Positions 1-7,388 of a stretch of 10,365 nucleotides of DNA are shown here, piece after piece. Position 1 is the first letter of the stretch, and each line of letters opens with the position of its first letter. The translations under genes were made by a program, and so were the position numbers. This stretch comes from VAZQ01 sp035552735 (GTDB lineage Bacteria > Pseudomonadota > Alphaproteobacteria > Rhizobiales > Xanthobacteraceae): positions 1 to 10,365 of the forward strand of contig DASZKX010000021.1 of the NCBI GenBank assembly GCA_035552735.1, in the 5' to 3' direction. Below the pieces are notes generated by a model. That model made no database searches and had not been told where the DNA came from. It saw only the letters and a program-made list of their open reading frames with translations.

Positions 1-394
1 GGATTGCGCCCCGCAGGGCCTGGCGCTGGGCGCCGATGACCACTTGATCATCGGCTGCAATGCCGGCTCCTCGGGCTCGAAGATCCCCCCGCTCACGGCG
101 GTGCTCGACCTCAAGACCGAGAAGGTGATCGCCTCGACCCCCAAGATGGGCGGTTCCGACATGGCGGGCTATGTGGAGAAGCTCGGTCTCTATGTGGTCG
201 GCGGCCGCGAGGCGCCGGGCGGCTCCTCGATTGGCCTTCTCGATGCCAAGACCAACGAGTGGATCCAGAACATTCCGGCGCCGCCCAACGCCCATTCGGT
301 CGTCATCAGCCATTCCAACGGTCACATCCTGGTGCCGAGCGGCAAGACCGGCGGCTTCTGCGGCGGCTGCATCCTGGTGTTCGGCGAGAAATAG
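1..394 (+). CDS. C-terminal part of an exported YncE-like beta-propeller protein (5' end outside window)
   Basis: The reading frame is open from position 2, the first complete codon, to the TAG at 392-394. This gives 130 residues of a protein that starts before the window. It aligns with the C-terminal third of the complete propeller protein at 6096-7202. Shared blocks are GCNAG, GGSD, PGG, DAKTN, AHSV, SNG and a GGC..VFG ending. The two internal cysteines (fragment residues 2 and 19) have the same 17-residue spacing as C237 and C254 of the paralogue, and the cysteine eight residues from the end is also shared. Short beta-strand repeats ending in a D-x-KT turn are typical of YncE/PQQ-type propeller blades. 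By analogy it should be exported to the periplasm, though its signal peptide is not visible. Ligand or activity is unknown. The family call is fairly safe; the function is not. Confidence 0.8.
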   Translation, partial: DCAPQGLALGADDHLIIGCNAGSSGSKIPPLTAVLDLKTEKVIASTPKMGGSDMAGYVEKLGLYVVGGREAPGGSSIGLLDAKTNEWIQNIPAPPNAHSVVISHSNGHILVPSGKTGGFCGGCILVFGEK

Positions 395-401
395 CCGGTC
401 C

Positions 402-439
402 CAACGCGCGGCGAGAGCGTCATCGCCCTCGCCGCGTTG
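402..439 (+). terminator. GC-rich hairpin after the propeller fragment, possible terminator
   Basis: The arm at 402-415 pairs with 428-439 to give about 12 base pairs with a two-base bulge (CAACG...GGCGAG against CTCGCCGCGTTG) and a 12-base loop. It begins 8 bases after the stop codon at 394. No T tract follows, so it is not a canonical intrinsic terminator. It could still end transcription or protect the 3' end of the mRNA. The rest of the gap to 603 shows no convincing gene; it has a small hairpin at 531-545 (CGCTT/AAGCG). Confidence 0.45.
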
Positions 440-603
440 AGCGCCGCTCGCGCCGCGGCTAAACAAGGAAATCTGCGTCGACAGAAGGGCCGCGCGCAGC
501 GATCGCCTCCCTGCAAGGGGGCGAACCGGCCGCTTGCGCGAAGCGAGGATTGCGATCCAAACTGCCGTTACGGCGTCCTTGCCGGGACATGGAGGAACGT
601 CGC

Positions 604-1779
604 ATGAAGCGCCTTCTGCTCGCCGCGGTGCTGGTGGTTCTTCTCGCCTGCGGGTACGTGTTCCGCGACGCTCTTTTCGGAACCGCGAACGAGACCAGGT
701 CGGCGCGTCCGGCGCCGGCGCAGCTCGTGGTCGCCGACATCGCCACGCAATCGCCGGCGCCGATCCTGGTGAGCGCGATCGGCACCGTCCAGTCGATCGC
801 GACCGTGATGATCAAATCGCGGATGGACGGCGAGATTGCCCAGGTCAATTTCGAGGAAGGCCAAGAGGTCAACGAGGGCGACGTCCTGTTCACCCTCGAC
901 GAGCGCGGCGTGCGGGCCCAGCTCCAGCAGGCCGAGGCCAACCTCGAGCGCGACCGCGCGCAGCTCGAGCGTTTCAAGCTGGAGGTCACGCGCCAGACCG
1001 AGCTGGCACACCGTGGCGTCGCCTCGCCCCAGAAGCTCGAGGACACAACCACCAGCGTGGCGGTCACCGAAGCGACGGTGCGCGCCAGCGAGGCGGCGGT
1101 CGAGAACGCCCGCGTCAACCTCGCCTACACGACCATCCGGGCCCCCATCACGGGCCGCACGGGCGCGATCTCCCTCAAGCGCGGCAATGTGGTCAAGGCG
1201 ATGGACACCGCCCCCACGGTGGTGCCGCTGGTGACCATCACCCAGCTGCGGCCGATCTACGTCTCGCTTACCGTGCCGGAGCGCTATCTCGCCGATCTGC
1301 GCGCCGCCATGGCGGCGGGGCCGGTGCCGGTGGCGGTGACGATGCGGGGCCAAGAGAACGCTCCGATCACCGGCACGCTGACGTTCATCGACAATCAGGT
1401 CGACGTGACCACCGGCACGATCTCGCTCAAGGCCAAATTCTCCAATGACGACGAACGGCTGTGGCCGGGCCAATTCGTCAACGTCACCCTGACGCTCGGG
1501 ATCCAGGAAAATGCCGTCGTGGTTCCGAGCGTTGCGATCCAGGTCGGCCCGAATGGCCCCTACGTGTTCATGATCCGGCAGGACTCGACCGTGGAGCTGC
1601 GCCTGGTCAAGCCGGATCGGACCGTCGGCGACAAGACCGTCATCGCCGAGGGAATAGCCGCCGGCGAGCGGGTTGTGGTCGACGGACAGCTCCGGCTCGG
1701 CAATGGGACGCGGGTCACCGTGCAGGGATCGACGCCCCCGAAACCACAACCCAGCCCGGTCGCGGAGCGCACGCCATGA
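604..1779 (+). CDS. RND efflux periplasmic adaptor (membrane fusion protein, HlyD/AcrA-MdtA-like)
   Basis: The 391-residue product has the size and domain order of RND-type adaptors, which bridge the inner-membrane pump and an outer-membrane channel. Residues 1-16 form a hydrophobic export signal ending in LLAC, a plausible though non-ideal lipobox, so C16 may be lipidated. The first lipoyl half is at about 60-100 (MDGEIAQV, then a GQ.V..GD turn). An alanine-, glutamate- and glutamine-rich coiled-coil hairpin spans about 101-172. The returning lipoyl half follows at about 173-210, with the family signature TTIRAPITGRTG. A beta-barrel (about 215-295) and a membrane-proximal domain (about 300-380) come next, then a proline-rich tail. 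ATG 604 is chosen because GGAGG at 591-595 sits 8 bases upstream and the signal peptide starts directly there; a TTG at 550 would add an unlikely charged leader. The stop overlaps the pump start. Substrate cannot be inferred. Confidence 0.93.
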   Translation: MKRLLLAAVLVVLLACGYVFRDALFGTANETRSARPAPAQLVVADIATQSPAPILVSAIGTVQSIATVMIKSRMDGEIAQVNFEEGQEVNEGDVLFTLDERGVRAQLQQAEANLERDRAQLERFKLEVTRQTELAHRGVASPQKLEDTTTSVAVTEATVRASEAAVENARVNLAYTTIRAPITGRTGAISLKRGNVVKAMDTAPTVVPLVTITQLRPIYVSLTVPERYLADLRAAMAAGPVPVAVTMRGQENAPITGTLTFIDNQVDVTTGTISLKAKFSNDDERLWPGQFVNVTLTLGIQENAVVVPSVAIQVGPNGPYVFMIRQDSTVELRLVKPDRTVGDKTVIAEGIAAGERVVVDGQLRLGNGTRVTVQGSTPPKPQPSPVAERTP

Positions 1780-4700
1780 CGCTTCCCACCCTGTGTATCG
1801 AGCGTCCGGTGATGACGACGCTGCTGACGCTCGCGATCGGCATCGTCGGGGGCGTTGGCTACAACTTTCTCTCGGTGGCGGCCCTGCCGCAGGTCGATTT
1901 CCCGACCATCGCGGTCACCGCCACGCTGCCGGGCGCCAGCCCGGAGACGATGGCGTCCGCGGTCGCGACCCCGCTCGAGCGCGAGTTCTCCGCGATTGCG
2001 GGCGTCGATTCGATCACCTCGACCAGCGGCCTCGGCACTGGCCGCATCACGATCCAGTTCATCCTCACGCGCAATATCGATGCCGCCGCCCAGGACGTCC
2101 AGGCGGCGATCGCCAACGCGGCGAGGAAAATGCCGGCCGAGATGACGACCCCGCCCTCCTACCGGAAGGTGAATCCCGGGTCGGCGGCGGTGCTTCAGAT
2201 GACGCTCACGTCGGACACGCTGCCGCTCTCGACGCTCGACGAATATGCCGAGGTCAATATCGGGCAGCGGCTCTCCACGCTGGACGGGGTGGCCCAGGTC
2301 ACCATCTTTGGTCCGCAGAAATTTGCTGTCCGCGTCCAGGTCGATCCCGACCTCCTCGCAGCCCGAGGCATCGGGCTCGACGATGTGCAAAGGGCGCTGC
2401 AGGCCGCAAGCTCGAACACGCCGGTGGGCGCCCTCAGCGGGCCGCGGAAAGCCGCGACCTTGCAAGCCAACACCCAGCCCACCAAGGCGGCGAACTACGA
2501 GCCGCTGATCATCGCCTATCGCAACGGGGCCCCGGTGCGGCTGCGCGACGTCGCCCGGGTCATCGACGGCGTCGAGCTCAACAAAAACGGGAACTGGTAC
2601 AACGGCAAGCGCTCCATCACGGTCGCGGTCTCCCGCCAGCCGGACGCCAACACCGTCCAAGTCGTGGATCAGATCAAGGCCTTGATCCCGGTCTTCCGCG
2701 CCGAGCTGCCGGGCGCGGTCGAGATCAATGTGCTCAACGACCGCGCCGCGCCGATCAAGGCGGCGGTCCACGACGTACAGTACACGCTCGGCCTCACCGT
2801 GATCCTGGTCATCCTGGTCATCTTCCTGTTCGTCCGGCGGGCGTCCGCCACGATCATTCCGGCGCTGGCGCTGCCGGTGTCGATCGTCGGCACTTTTGCA
2901 GGCATGTATCTCGGCGGCTATTCGCTCAACAATGTCTCGCTGATGGCGCTGACGCTGGCGGTCGGATTCGTGGTCGACGATGCGATCGTGATGCTGGAGA
3001 ACATTGTGCGCCACACCGAGGACGGCCTCTCCGCCATGGAGGCCGCGCTCAAGGGCTCGCGCGAGATCACCTTCACCATCATCTCGATGACGCTCTCGCT
3101 GGTGGCGGTCTTCATCCCGGTGTTCTTCATGGGCGGCGTCGTCGGCCGCGTGTTCCATGAATTTGCCATCGTCATCGGCATCGCGATCCTGGTGTCCGGC
3201 TTCGTATCGCTGACCTTGACGCCGATGCTGTGCAGCCGGTTCCTGCAGCCGGCGCGCCAGCATGCCGACACCGGAATGTTCGCACGCGTGCTGGAGCGCG
3301 GGTTCGCCGCCATGCTCTGGGCCTATGAACGCTCGCTTGGGTGGGTTCTCCGGCATTCGCGTTTTACCCTGGGAGTGACGCTGCTGACCATCGCGCTCAC
3401 CGGATATGCTTTCTACTCGATCAAGAAGGGGTTCTTTCCGATCGAGGACACCGGGTTCATCGTGGGCGGGACGGAGACCGCGGAAGACACGTCCTACGGC
3501 GGCATGGTGGAGAAGCAGCTCCAGGTCGATCGCATCATTCGCGCCAATCCGTACGTCGTCGCCTACAACATGGAGGTCGGCATCGGCGGGTCCCGATTCG
3601 GGATCAACAGCGGCGATCTCTACATCGAGCTCAAGCCGCGCAATCAGCGGCCGCCCATCGGCGAGGTGATCCAGCAGCTGCGCCGGGAGGTCGGCGCCGT
3701 CACGGGCATCAATGTCTTCTTGAACCCCGTTCAGAACCTCAATATCGGCGCGCGTCCGAGCAAGAGCCTCTACCAGTACACCCTGCAGGCGGGCAATCTG
3801 GAAGAGCTGTTCCGCTTCGCGCCCCTGGTCGATGCCGCCATTCGCAAGCTGCCCGGCTTGCAGGACATATCCTCGGATCTGCAGATCAAGAGCCCGCAGG
3901 CCGTCCTCGACATCGATCAACAGAAGGCGGCGACGCTCGGCCTCACCGCGGAACAGATCCGCACGACCCTGTACGACTCGTTCGGGTCACGACAAGTCGC
4001 GACCATCTATACCGCAAGCAACGACTACGCGGTGATTCTGGAGCTCGATCCGCGATACCAGGAGAATGCCGAAGACCTGTCGAGGACGTTCGTGCGCTCG
4101 ACCGCCGGCCAGCTGGTGCCGCTTTCGACCGTGGCGACCGTGACCCGGGCGGCAGGCCCGCTCACCGTCAACCACCAGGGCCAGCTCCCGGCGGTGACCA
4201 TCTCATTCAATCTGGCGCCCGGGGTGTCGCTCGGCGAAGCGATCAACCGAGTCCAGGACATGGAACGACAACTGGTCTTCCCGCCCACCATTACGGCCGG
4301 ATTCGCCGGCACGGCCCAGGTCTTCCAGCAGTCCTTGCACGGGCAGGGCTGGCTGCTGCTGGCGACCGTGGTCGTCATCTATATCGTGCTGGGCATCCTC
4401 TACGAGAGCTTCATCCACCCGATCACGATTCTTTCCGGCCTGCCGGCGGCCGGCTTCGGGGCGCTGTTGACGCTGCGGCTCTTCGACATGGACCTGAGCG
4501 TGATCGCGATCATCGGGATCATCATGCTGGTCGGCATCGTCAAGAAGAACGCCATCATGATGATCGATTTCGCCGTCGACGCGCAGCGTAGTCTCGGCGA
4601 ACCGCCGGAGCGCGCGATCTATCGGGCATGCATTCTGCGCTTTCGCCCGATCATGATGACCACCATGGCGGCGATCATGGGAACGCTGCCGATCGCGCTC

Positions 4701-4895
4701 GGGCTCGGGGCCGGCGCCGAGCTGCGCCGGCCGCTCGGCATTGCGGTCGTCGGCGGCCTGCTCACCTCGCAGCTTCTGACGCTGTTCATCACCCCGGTCA
4801 TCTATGTGTCGCTCGAGAACGCGCGGCGCGGGGTGGCGGGCGCGATCGGCCGGGGCCGGCCGGCGCGGCCGCCGTCAACCCAGCCGGCCGAATAG
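1776..4895 (+). CDS. RND-superfamily multidrug efflux pump, HAE1 type (MdtB/MdtC/AcrB-like permease)
   Basis: This is a 1039-residue inner-membrane, proton-driven transporter with the usual HAE1 length and two-fold repeated plan. A first transmembrane helix (about 10-30) is followed by a large periplasmic porter domain, helices 2-6, a second periplasmic domain after a helix near 535, then helices 8-12. The proton-relay residues are present: adjacent aspartates D401/D402 in the helix-4 motif GFVVDDAIVMLEN, and K924 in GIVKKNAIMM of helix 10, matching AcrB D407/D408 and K940. The helix-11 region RFRPIMMTTMAAIMG is also typical. The GIVKKNAIMMIDFA style is closest to MdtB/MdtC-type pumps as I recall them. 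ATG 1776 overlaps the adaptor stop as ATGA, with GGAG at 1764-1767, implying translational coupling. Longer readings starting upstream would overlap the adaptor gene and are rejected. No outer-membrane factor follows, so the channel is probably encoded elsewhere. Exported compounds are unknown. Confidence 0.95.
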   Translation: MTLPTLCIERPVMTTLLTLAIGIVGGVGYNFLSVAALPQVDFPTIAVTATLPGASPETMASAVATPLEREFSAIAGVDSITSTSGLGTGRITIQFILTRNIDAAAQDVQAAIANAARKMPAEMTTPPSYRKVNPGSAAVLQMTLTSDTLPLSTLDEYAEVNIGQRLSTLDGVAQVTIFGPQKFAVRVQVDPDLLAARGIGLDDVQRALQAASSNTPVGALSGPRKAATLQANTQPTKAANYEPLIIAYRNGAPVRLRDVARVIDGVELNKNGNWYNGKRSITVAVSRQPDANTVQVVDQIKALIPVFRAELPGAVEINVLNDRAAPIKAAVHDVQYTLGLTVILVILVIFLFVRRASATIIPALALPVSIVGTFAGMYLGGYSLNNVSLMALTLAVGFVVDDAIVMLENIVRHTEDGLSAMEAALKGSREITFTIISMTLSLVAVFIPVFFMGGVVGRVFHEFAIVIGIAILVSGFVSLTLTPMLCSRFLQPARQHADTGMFARVLERGFAAMLWAYERSLGWVLRHSRFTLGVTLLTIALTGYAFYSIKKGFFPIEDTGFIVGGTETAEDTSYGGMVEKQLQVDRIIRANPYVVAYNMEVGIGGSRFGINSGDLYIELKPRNQRPPIGEVIQQLRREVGAVTGINVFLNPVQNLNIGARPSKSLYQYTLQAGNLEELFRFAPLVDAAIRKLPGLQDISSDLQIKSPQAVLDIDQQKAATLGLTAEQIRTTLYDSFGSRQVATIYTASNDYAVILELDPRYQENAEDLSRTFVRSTAGQLVPLSTVATVTRAAGPLTVNHQGQLPAVTISFNLAPGVSLGEAINRVQDMERQLVFPPTITAGFAGTAQVFQQSLHGQGWLLLATVVVIYIVLGILYESFIHPITILSGLPAAGFGALLTLRLFDMDLSVIAIIGIIMLVGIVKKNAIMMIDFAVDAQRSLGEPPERAIYRACILRFRPIMMTTMAAIMGTLPIALGLGAGAELRRPLGIAVVGGLLTSQLLTLFITPVIYVSLENARRGVAGAIGRGRPARPPSTQPAE

Positions 4896-4914
4896 GCCGC
4901 GACGCGGCGTTGTC

Positions 4915-5005
4915 CCATTTTTGGACTGAAAACCGGATGCCACTCCTCCTGAAAATGCTCTAACATCGGCTGGGCTGAGAAACCGGCACCGGAGACCCGG
5001 TTTTG
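4915..5005. repeat. Intergenic palindromic element with ACCGG arms
   Basis: The gap between the pump and the TPR gene contains GAAAACCGG near 4928-4936, AAACCGG at 4980-4986 and CCGGTTTT at 4997-5004. The last can pair with either of the others; the nearer pairing is a 7-bp stem with a 10-base loop. The stretch GGACTGAAAACCGG followed by GAAAATGCTCTAA resembles, from memory, dispersed intergenic palindromes of Rhizobiales that have ACCGG cores and end in ATGCTCTA. It may also act as a weak transcription stop after the pump. A short GCCGC/GCGGC stem at 4896-4908 followed by five Ts at 4917-4921 is an alternative weak stop. Only one element is visible here, so repeat status rests on recollection. 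Confidence 0.4.
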
Positions 5006-5048
5006 CTGCGATTTGGGGCGCCACGGGCAATTCAGGCGGGAGACGGAC

Positions 5049-5924
5049 ATGCGGAGCGCATTGTGCCTTGCGGGTGCGGCCTTGGCGGCGCTGGCGTTGC
5101 TGGCGGCGGAGCCGGCGCTGAGCCAGAGCTTCCTGGACAAGCTCATTCCGGGGAGGGGGGGTGCCGGCTCCCCGGACGCATGGAAGGTGTGCGAGGGGCA
5201 GGACGGGGCTCCGCTCGACAAGCAGATCGAGGGCTGCACCGCGGTGATCGATATCGGCGGCGAGTCGGACGCCATCATCGCCGGCGCCTACACCAACCGC
5301 GGCAATGCGCTGCGCGACAACGGCGAGATGGACAAGGCCATCCAGGATTTCAACAAGGCGATCGGGCTCGATTCAAAGCTCGCCGACGCTTTTGCCGGCC
5401 GTGCCGCCGTGTTCGTCCTCAAGGGCCAGTTCGATTTCGCGCTCCTCGACTACAACCAGGCCATCAAGCTCAATCCGAAGAACGTCGACACCTACTATTT
5501 CAATCGCGGCACCACCTATTCGCTGGCGGGCCAATTCGACAAAGCGGTCCAGGACTTCGACCAGGTGATCCGTACGAATCCCAAGAACTCGGCGGCCTTC
5601 AACAACCGTTGCTTCGCGCGCGCCAAGGCCGGCCAGGCCCAGGCGGCGCTGCCGGATTGCGAGGAGGCGATGCGCCTGCGACCATATGATGCAGACTATA
5701 TCGACACCCGCGGCTTCACCAACCTGAAGCTCGGGCAGCTCGACCGCGCCATCGCGGACTACAGCGACGCGCTCGACATCAATCCGAAGCTCCCGAGCTC
5801 GCTCTACGGCCGCGGCCTGGCGCGGCTGAAAAAGGGCGATAAGCGCGGCGGCGCCGATATCGCGGCCGCGAAGGCGATCAACGCGGACATCGTCGCGCAG
5901 TTCGCGCGCTACGGCGTCAAATGA
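5049..5924 (+). CDS. Exported tetratricopeptide-repeat protein
   Basis: The product has 291 residues. Residues 1-25 form a signal peptide (R2, a long Ala/Leu core, likely cleavage after ALS at 23-25), placing the protein in the periplasm. A short segment with two cysteines (C48 and C63, in VCEG and EGCTAVI) precedes the repeats and may form a disulfide; this C...GCT layout ahead of TPRs is familiar from Rhizobiales proteins of unknown role. About six TPR units follow at roughly 78-111, 112-145, 146-180, 181-214, 215-248 and 249-282, each with the N-RG...G....A..D...AI..NP pattern. The last is degenerate. C188 and C204 form a second possible pair in repeat four. ATG 5049 is chosen for GGGAGA at 5038-5043 and the signal peptide; a TTG at 5013 would add a charged leader. 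TPRs bind proteins, so this is probably a scaffold, but no partner can be named. It lies 153 bases after the pump. Confidence 0.9.
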   Translation: MRSALCLAGAALAALALLAAEPALSQSFLDKLIPGRGGAGSPDAWKVCEGQDGAPLDKQIEGCTAVIDIGGESDAIIAGAYTNRGNALRDNGEMDKAIQDFNKAIGLDSKLADAFAGRAAVFVLKGQFDFALLDYNQAIKLNPKNVDTYYFNRGTTYSLAGQFDKAVQDFDQVIRTNPKNSAAFNNRCFARAKAGQAQAALPDCEEAMRLRPYDADYIDTRGFTNLKLGQLDRAIADYSDALDINPKLPSSLYGRGLARLKKGDKRGGADIAAAKAINADIVAQFARYGVK

Positions 5925-6095
5925 TCGCGTGCGCGACGGCGGCCAAATTAACCGAGCCAATGGCGCCGCGGCGGTTGATTGACCGTATCGGCGGCCTAAA
6001 CAAAGAGGTTGTGAGCGCCCAATCGGCGAGCTAGTGTTAACAAGAGGGTGAAAAACACTCTTGAATTGTAAGCCAACGACGACCGGAGGAAACCT

Positions 6096-7202
6096 ATGCG
6101 TATCGTGACCAAGCTGCTGCTGTCGGCCGCAGTCGGCATGTCGGCGTTTGCCGGTGCCGCCAACGCCGCCGAGCTGAGGCAGATCGGGACCATCTCGATT
6201 CCCGGCGAGCCTTTGAATTCTTTCGACATCAGCTTTATCGACCAGTCGACCGGCCTGTATTTCCTGGCTGATCGCAGCAACAAGGGTATCGATGTCGTCG
6301 ATACCAAGAAGGGCACCTATGTGGGCCGGGTGGCCGGCATGGTCGGCCCGATCATGAAAAAGGACGGGACCTGCTGCAACAACGACAAATCCGGCCCCAA
6401 CGGCGTCGTGATCGCCGGCAAGGAGGCCTGGGTCGGCGACGGCGACAGCACCGTGAAGGTCATCGACCTGAAGACGATGAAGGTCGTGGACACGATCAAG
6501 ACCGGCGGCGAGGCCCGCGCCGACGAGCTGACCTACGATCCCAAGGATCAAATCATCGCCGTGGCCAACAATGCCGACGAGCCGCCGTTCCTGAGCTTCA
6601 TCTCGACCAAGCCGGGCCACAAGATCCTCGGCAAGCTGGTGATGGAGCACTTCACCGACGGCATGGAGCAGACCGCCTACAATCCGGCCGACGGGCTGTT
6701 CTACACCGACGTTCCCGAGCTCGACAAAGACAAGACCAAGGGCGGATTGATGGTCACCGATCCGAAGACCGCCAAGGTCGTGAAGATGATCTCGGTCGAC
6801 AGCTGCGTCCCGCACGGGATCGCGTTCGGACCCGGCAGCAACGTCTTCCTCGGCTGCAATGCCGGGGTGCCGCGCCTGGGCCTGCCGGCCAAGCAGGTGG
6901 TGGTCGATACCAAGTCCGGCAAGACCGTGGCGGAGATTTCCGGCGTCGGCGGATCGGATGAATCGGCGGTCAACAAAAAGGCCGGGCAATACTACGGGGC
7001 CCTCAACGGCAATCCCGGCGGGCCGATCCTGGCGGTGATCGACGCCAAGACCAACACGCTCGCGCAGAAGATCCCGACCGGCCCGGGCGCGCACTCGGTC
7101 GCGGCCAACGAGTCCAATGGTCGCGTCTACGTCCCGATCGCGGTGGAGGCCAACGGCTTGAAGGGCGGCTGCGGCTGCATCACGGTCTTCGGCACGGAAT
7201 AA
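6096..7202 (+). CDS. Exported YncE-like beta-propeller protein (complete paralogue of the left-edge fragment)
   Basis: The product has 368 residues. A signal peptide at 1-24 ends in ANA before AELRQ, indicating periplasmic export. The mature part consists of repeated blade-like units of about 45 residues with D-x-K-T turns, for example VIDLKTMKVVDTI, VTDPKTAKVV, VVDTKSGKTV and VIDAKTNTLAQKI. This is the layout of YncE-type seven-bladed propellers, which resemble PQQ and NHL repeat proteins. Six cysteines are present after the signal: adjacent C93/C94, then C237, C254, C359 and C361; the last four have counterparts in the paralogue at the left edge. H240 and H343 lie in conserved turns (VPHG, AHSV), so metal or disulfide roles are possible. 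The start is supported by GGAGGA at 6085-6090, five bases upstream. The 171-base gap before it suggests its own promoter, but no strong boxes were found; the best candidate, TTGTGA at 6009 and TAGTGT at 6032 with a 17-base spacer, is weak. The ligand is unknown. Confidence 0.88.
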   Translation: MRIVTKLLLSAAVGMSAFAGAANAAELRQIGTISIPGEPLNSFDISFIDQSTGLYFLADRSNKGIDVVDTKKGTYVGRVAGMVGPIMKKDGTCCNNDKSGPNGVVIAGKEAWVGDGDSTVKVIDLKTMKVVDTIKTGGEARADELTYDPKDQIIAVANNADEPPFLSFISTKPGHKILGKLVMEHFTDGMEQTAYNPADGLFYTDVPELDKDKTKGGLMVTDPKTAKVVKMISVDSCVPHGIAFGPGSNVFLGCNAGVPRLGLPAKQVVVDTKSGKTVAEISGVGGSDESAVNKKAGQYYGALNGNPGGPILAVIDAKTNTLAQKIPTGPGAHSVAANESNGRVYVPIAVEANGLKGGCGCITVFGTE

Positions 7203-7227
7203 TCCGGATCGCTTTCGTCGAACCTGT

Positions 7228-7260
7228 GATGCGCGGGCAAGTCCCGCGCATCATTTTTTT
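7228..7260 (+). terminator. Strong intrinsic terminator after the propeller gene
   Basis: A perfect 10-bp stem (GATGCGCGGG at 7228-7237 with CCCGCGCATC at 7243-7252) closes a 5-base loop and can extend by one T-A pair. It is followed by seven Ts at 7254-7260. It starts 25 bases after the TAA. This is the clearest terminator in the window and separates the propeller gene from the oxygenase array. Confidence 0.93.
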
Positions 7261-7278
7261 GCGGCGCATCCTCGCCGC

Positions 7279-7290
7279 GCCCGATCGGGC
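7279..7290. promoter_or_regulatory. Perfect 12-bp palindrome upstream of the oxygenase array, possible operator
   Basis: GCCCGATCGGGC is its own reverse complement and lies between the terminator at 7260 and the first oxygenase gene. Symmetry of this kind is what a dimeric repressor would bind, but short GC palindromes also arise by chance in such DNA. No promoter boxes could be assigned with it, and no regulator gene is present in the window. Confidence 0.25.
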
Positions 7291-7327
7291 TGGCGGCTCC
7301 CGCTCGCGCCCACGGGCTTGATCGAAA

Positions 7328-7343
7328 GGTGCAGTTGTGCACC
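7328..7343. promoter_or_regulatory. Inverted repeat just before the oxygenase array, possible operator or leader hairpin
   Basis: GGTGCA at 7328-7333 is perfectly matched by TGCACC at 7338-7343 with a 4-base centre. It lies directly before an in-frame ATG at 7344 and 45 bases before the preferred start at 7389. It could be an operator half-site pair or an mRNA hairpin in the leader. No function can be assigned from sequence alone. Confidence 0.3.
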
Positions 7344-7388
7344 ATGGCCGCGATGACGAGCACGCTCGCACGGCCCGGGGACACAGCC

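Noticed and set aside
1461..1775. An in-frame upstream extension of the pump gene overlapping the end of the adaptor gene.
   Set aside because: The extra 105 residues are arginine- and glycine-rich and out of frame with the adaptor. The pump family begins at the first helix, matching ATG 1776.
1560..3920. A 786-codon open frame on the minus strand opposite the pump gene.
   Set aside because: Its translation is dominated by R, D, H and G with no recognisable domain, and the plus-strand frame is an unmistakable RND pump. Long antisense frames are expected opposite GC-rich coding sequence.
6009..6037. TTGTGA and TAGTGT with 17-base spacing as a sigma-70-type promoter for the propeller gene.
   Set aside because: The match is only about 4/6 and 3/6 and such pairs are common by chance, so it is mentioned in the gene entry but not annotated as a promoter.
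6041..6064. A short hairpin (AAGAG...CTCTT around an A-rich loop) upstream of the propeller gene as a riboswitch.
   Set aside because: The stem is short with a bulge and no known aptamer features are visible.
5373..7094. A 573-codon minus-strand open frame spanning the TPR and propeller genes.
   Set aside because: It crosses two well-supported plus-strand genes and an intergenic gap, is low in complexity and has no ribosome binding site or domain signal. It is a composition artefact.
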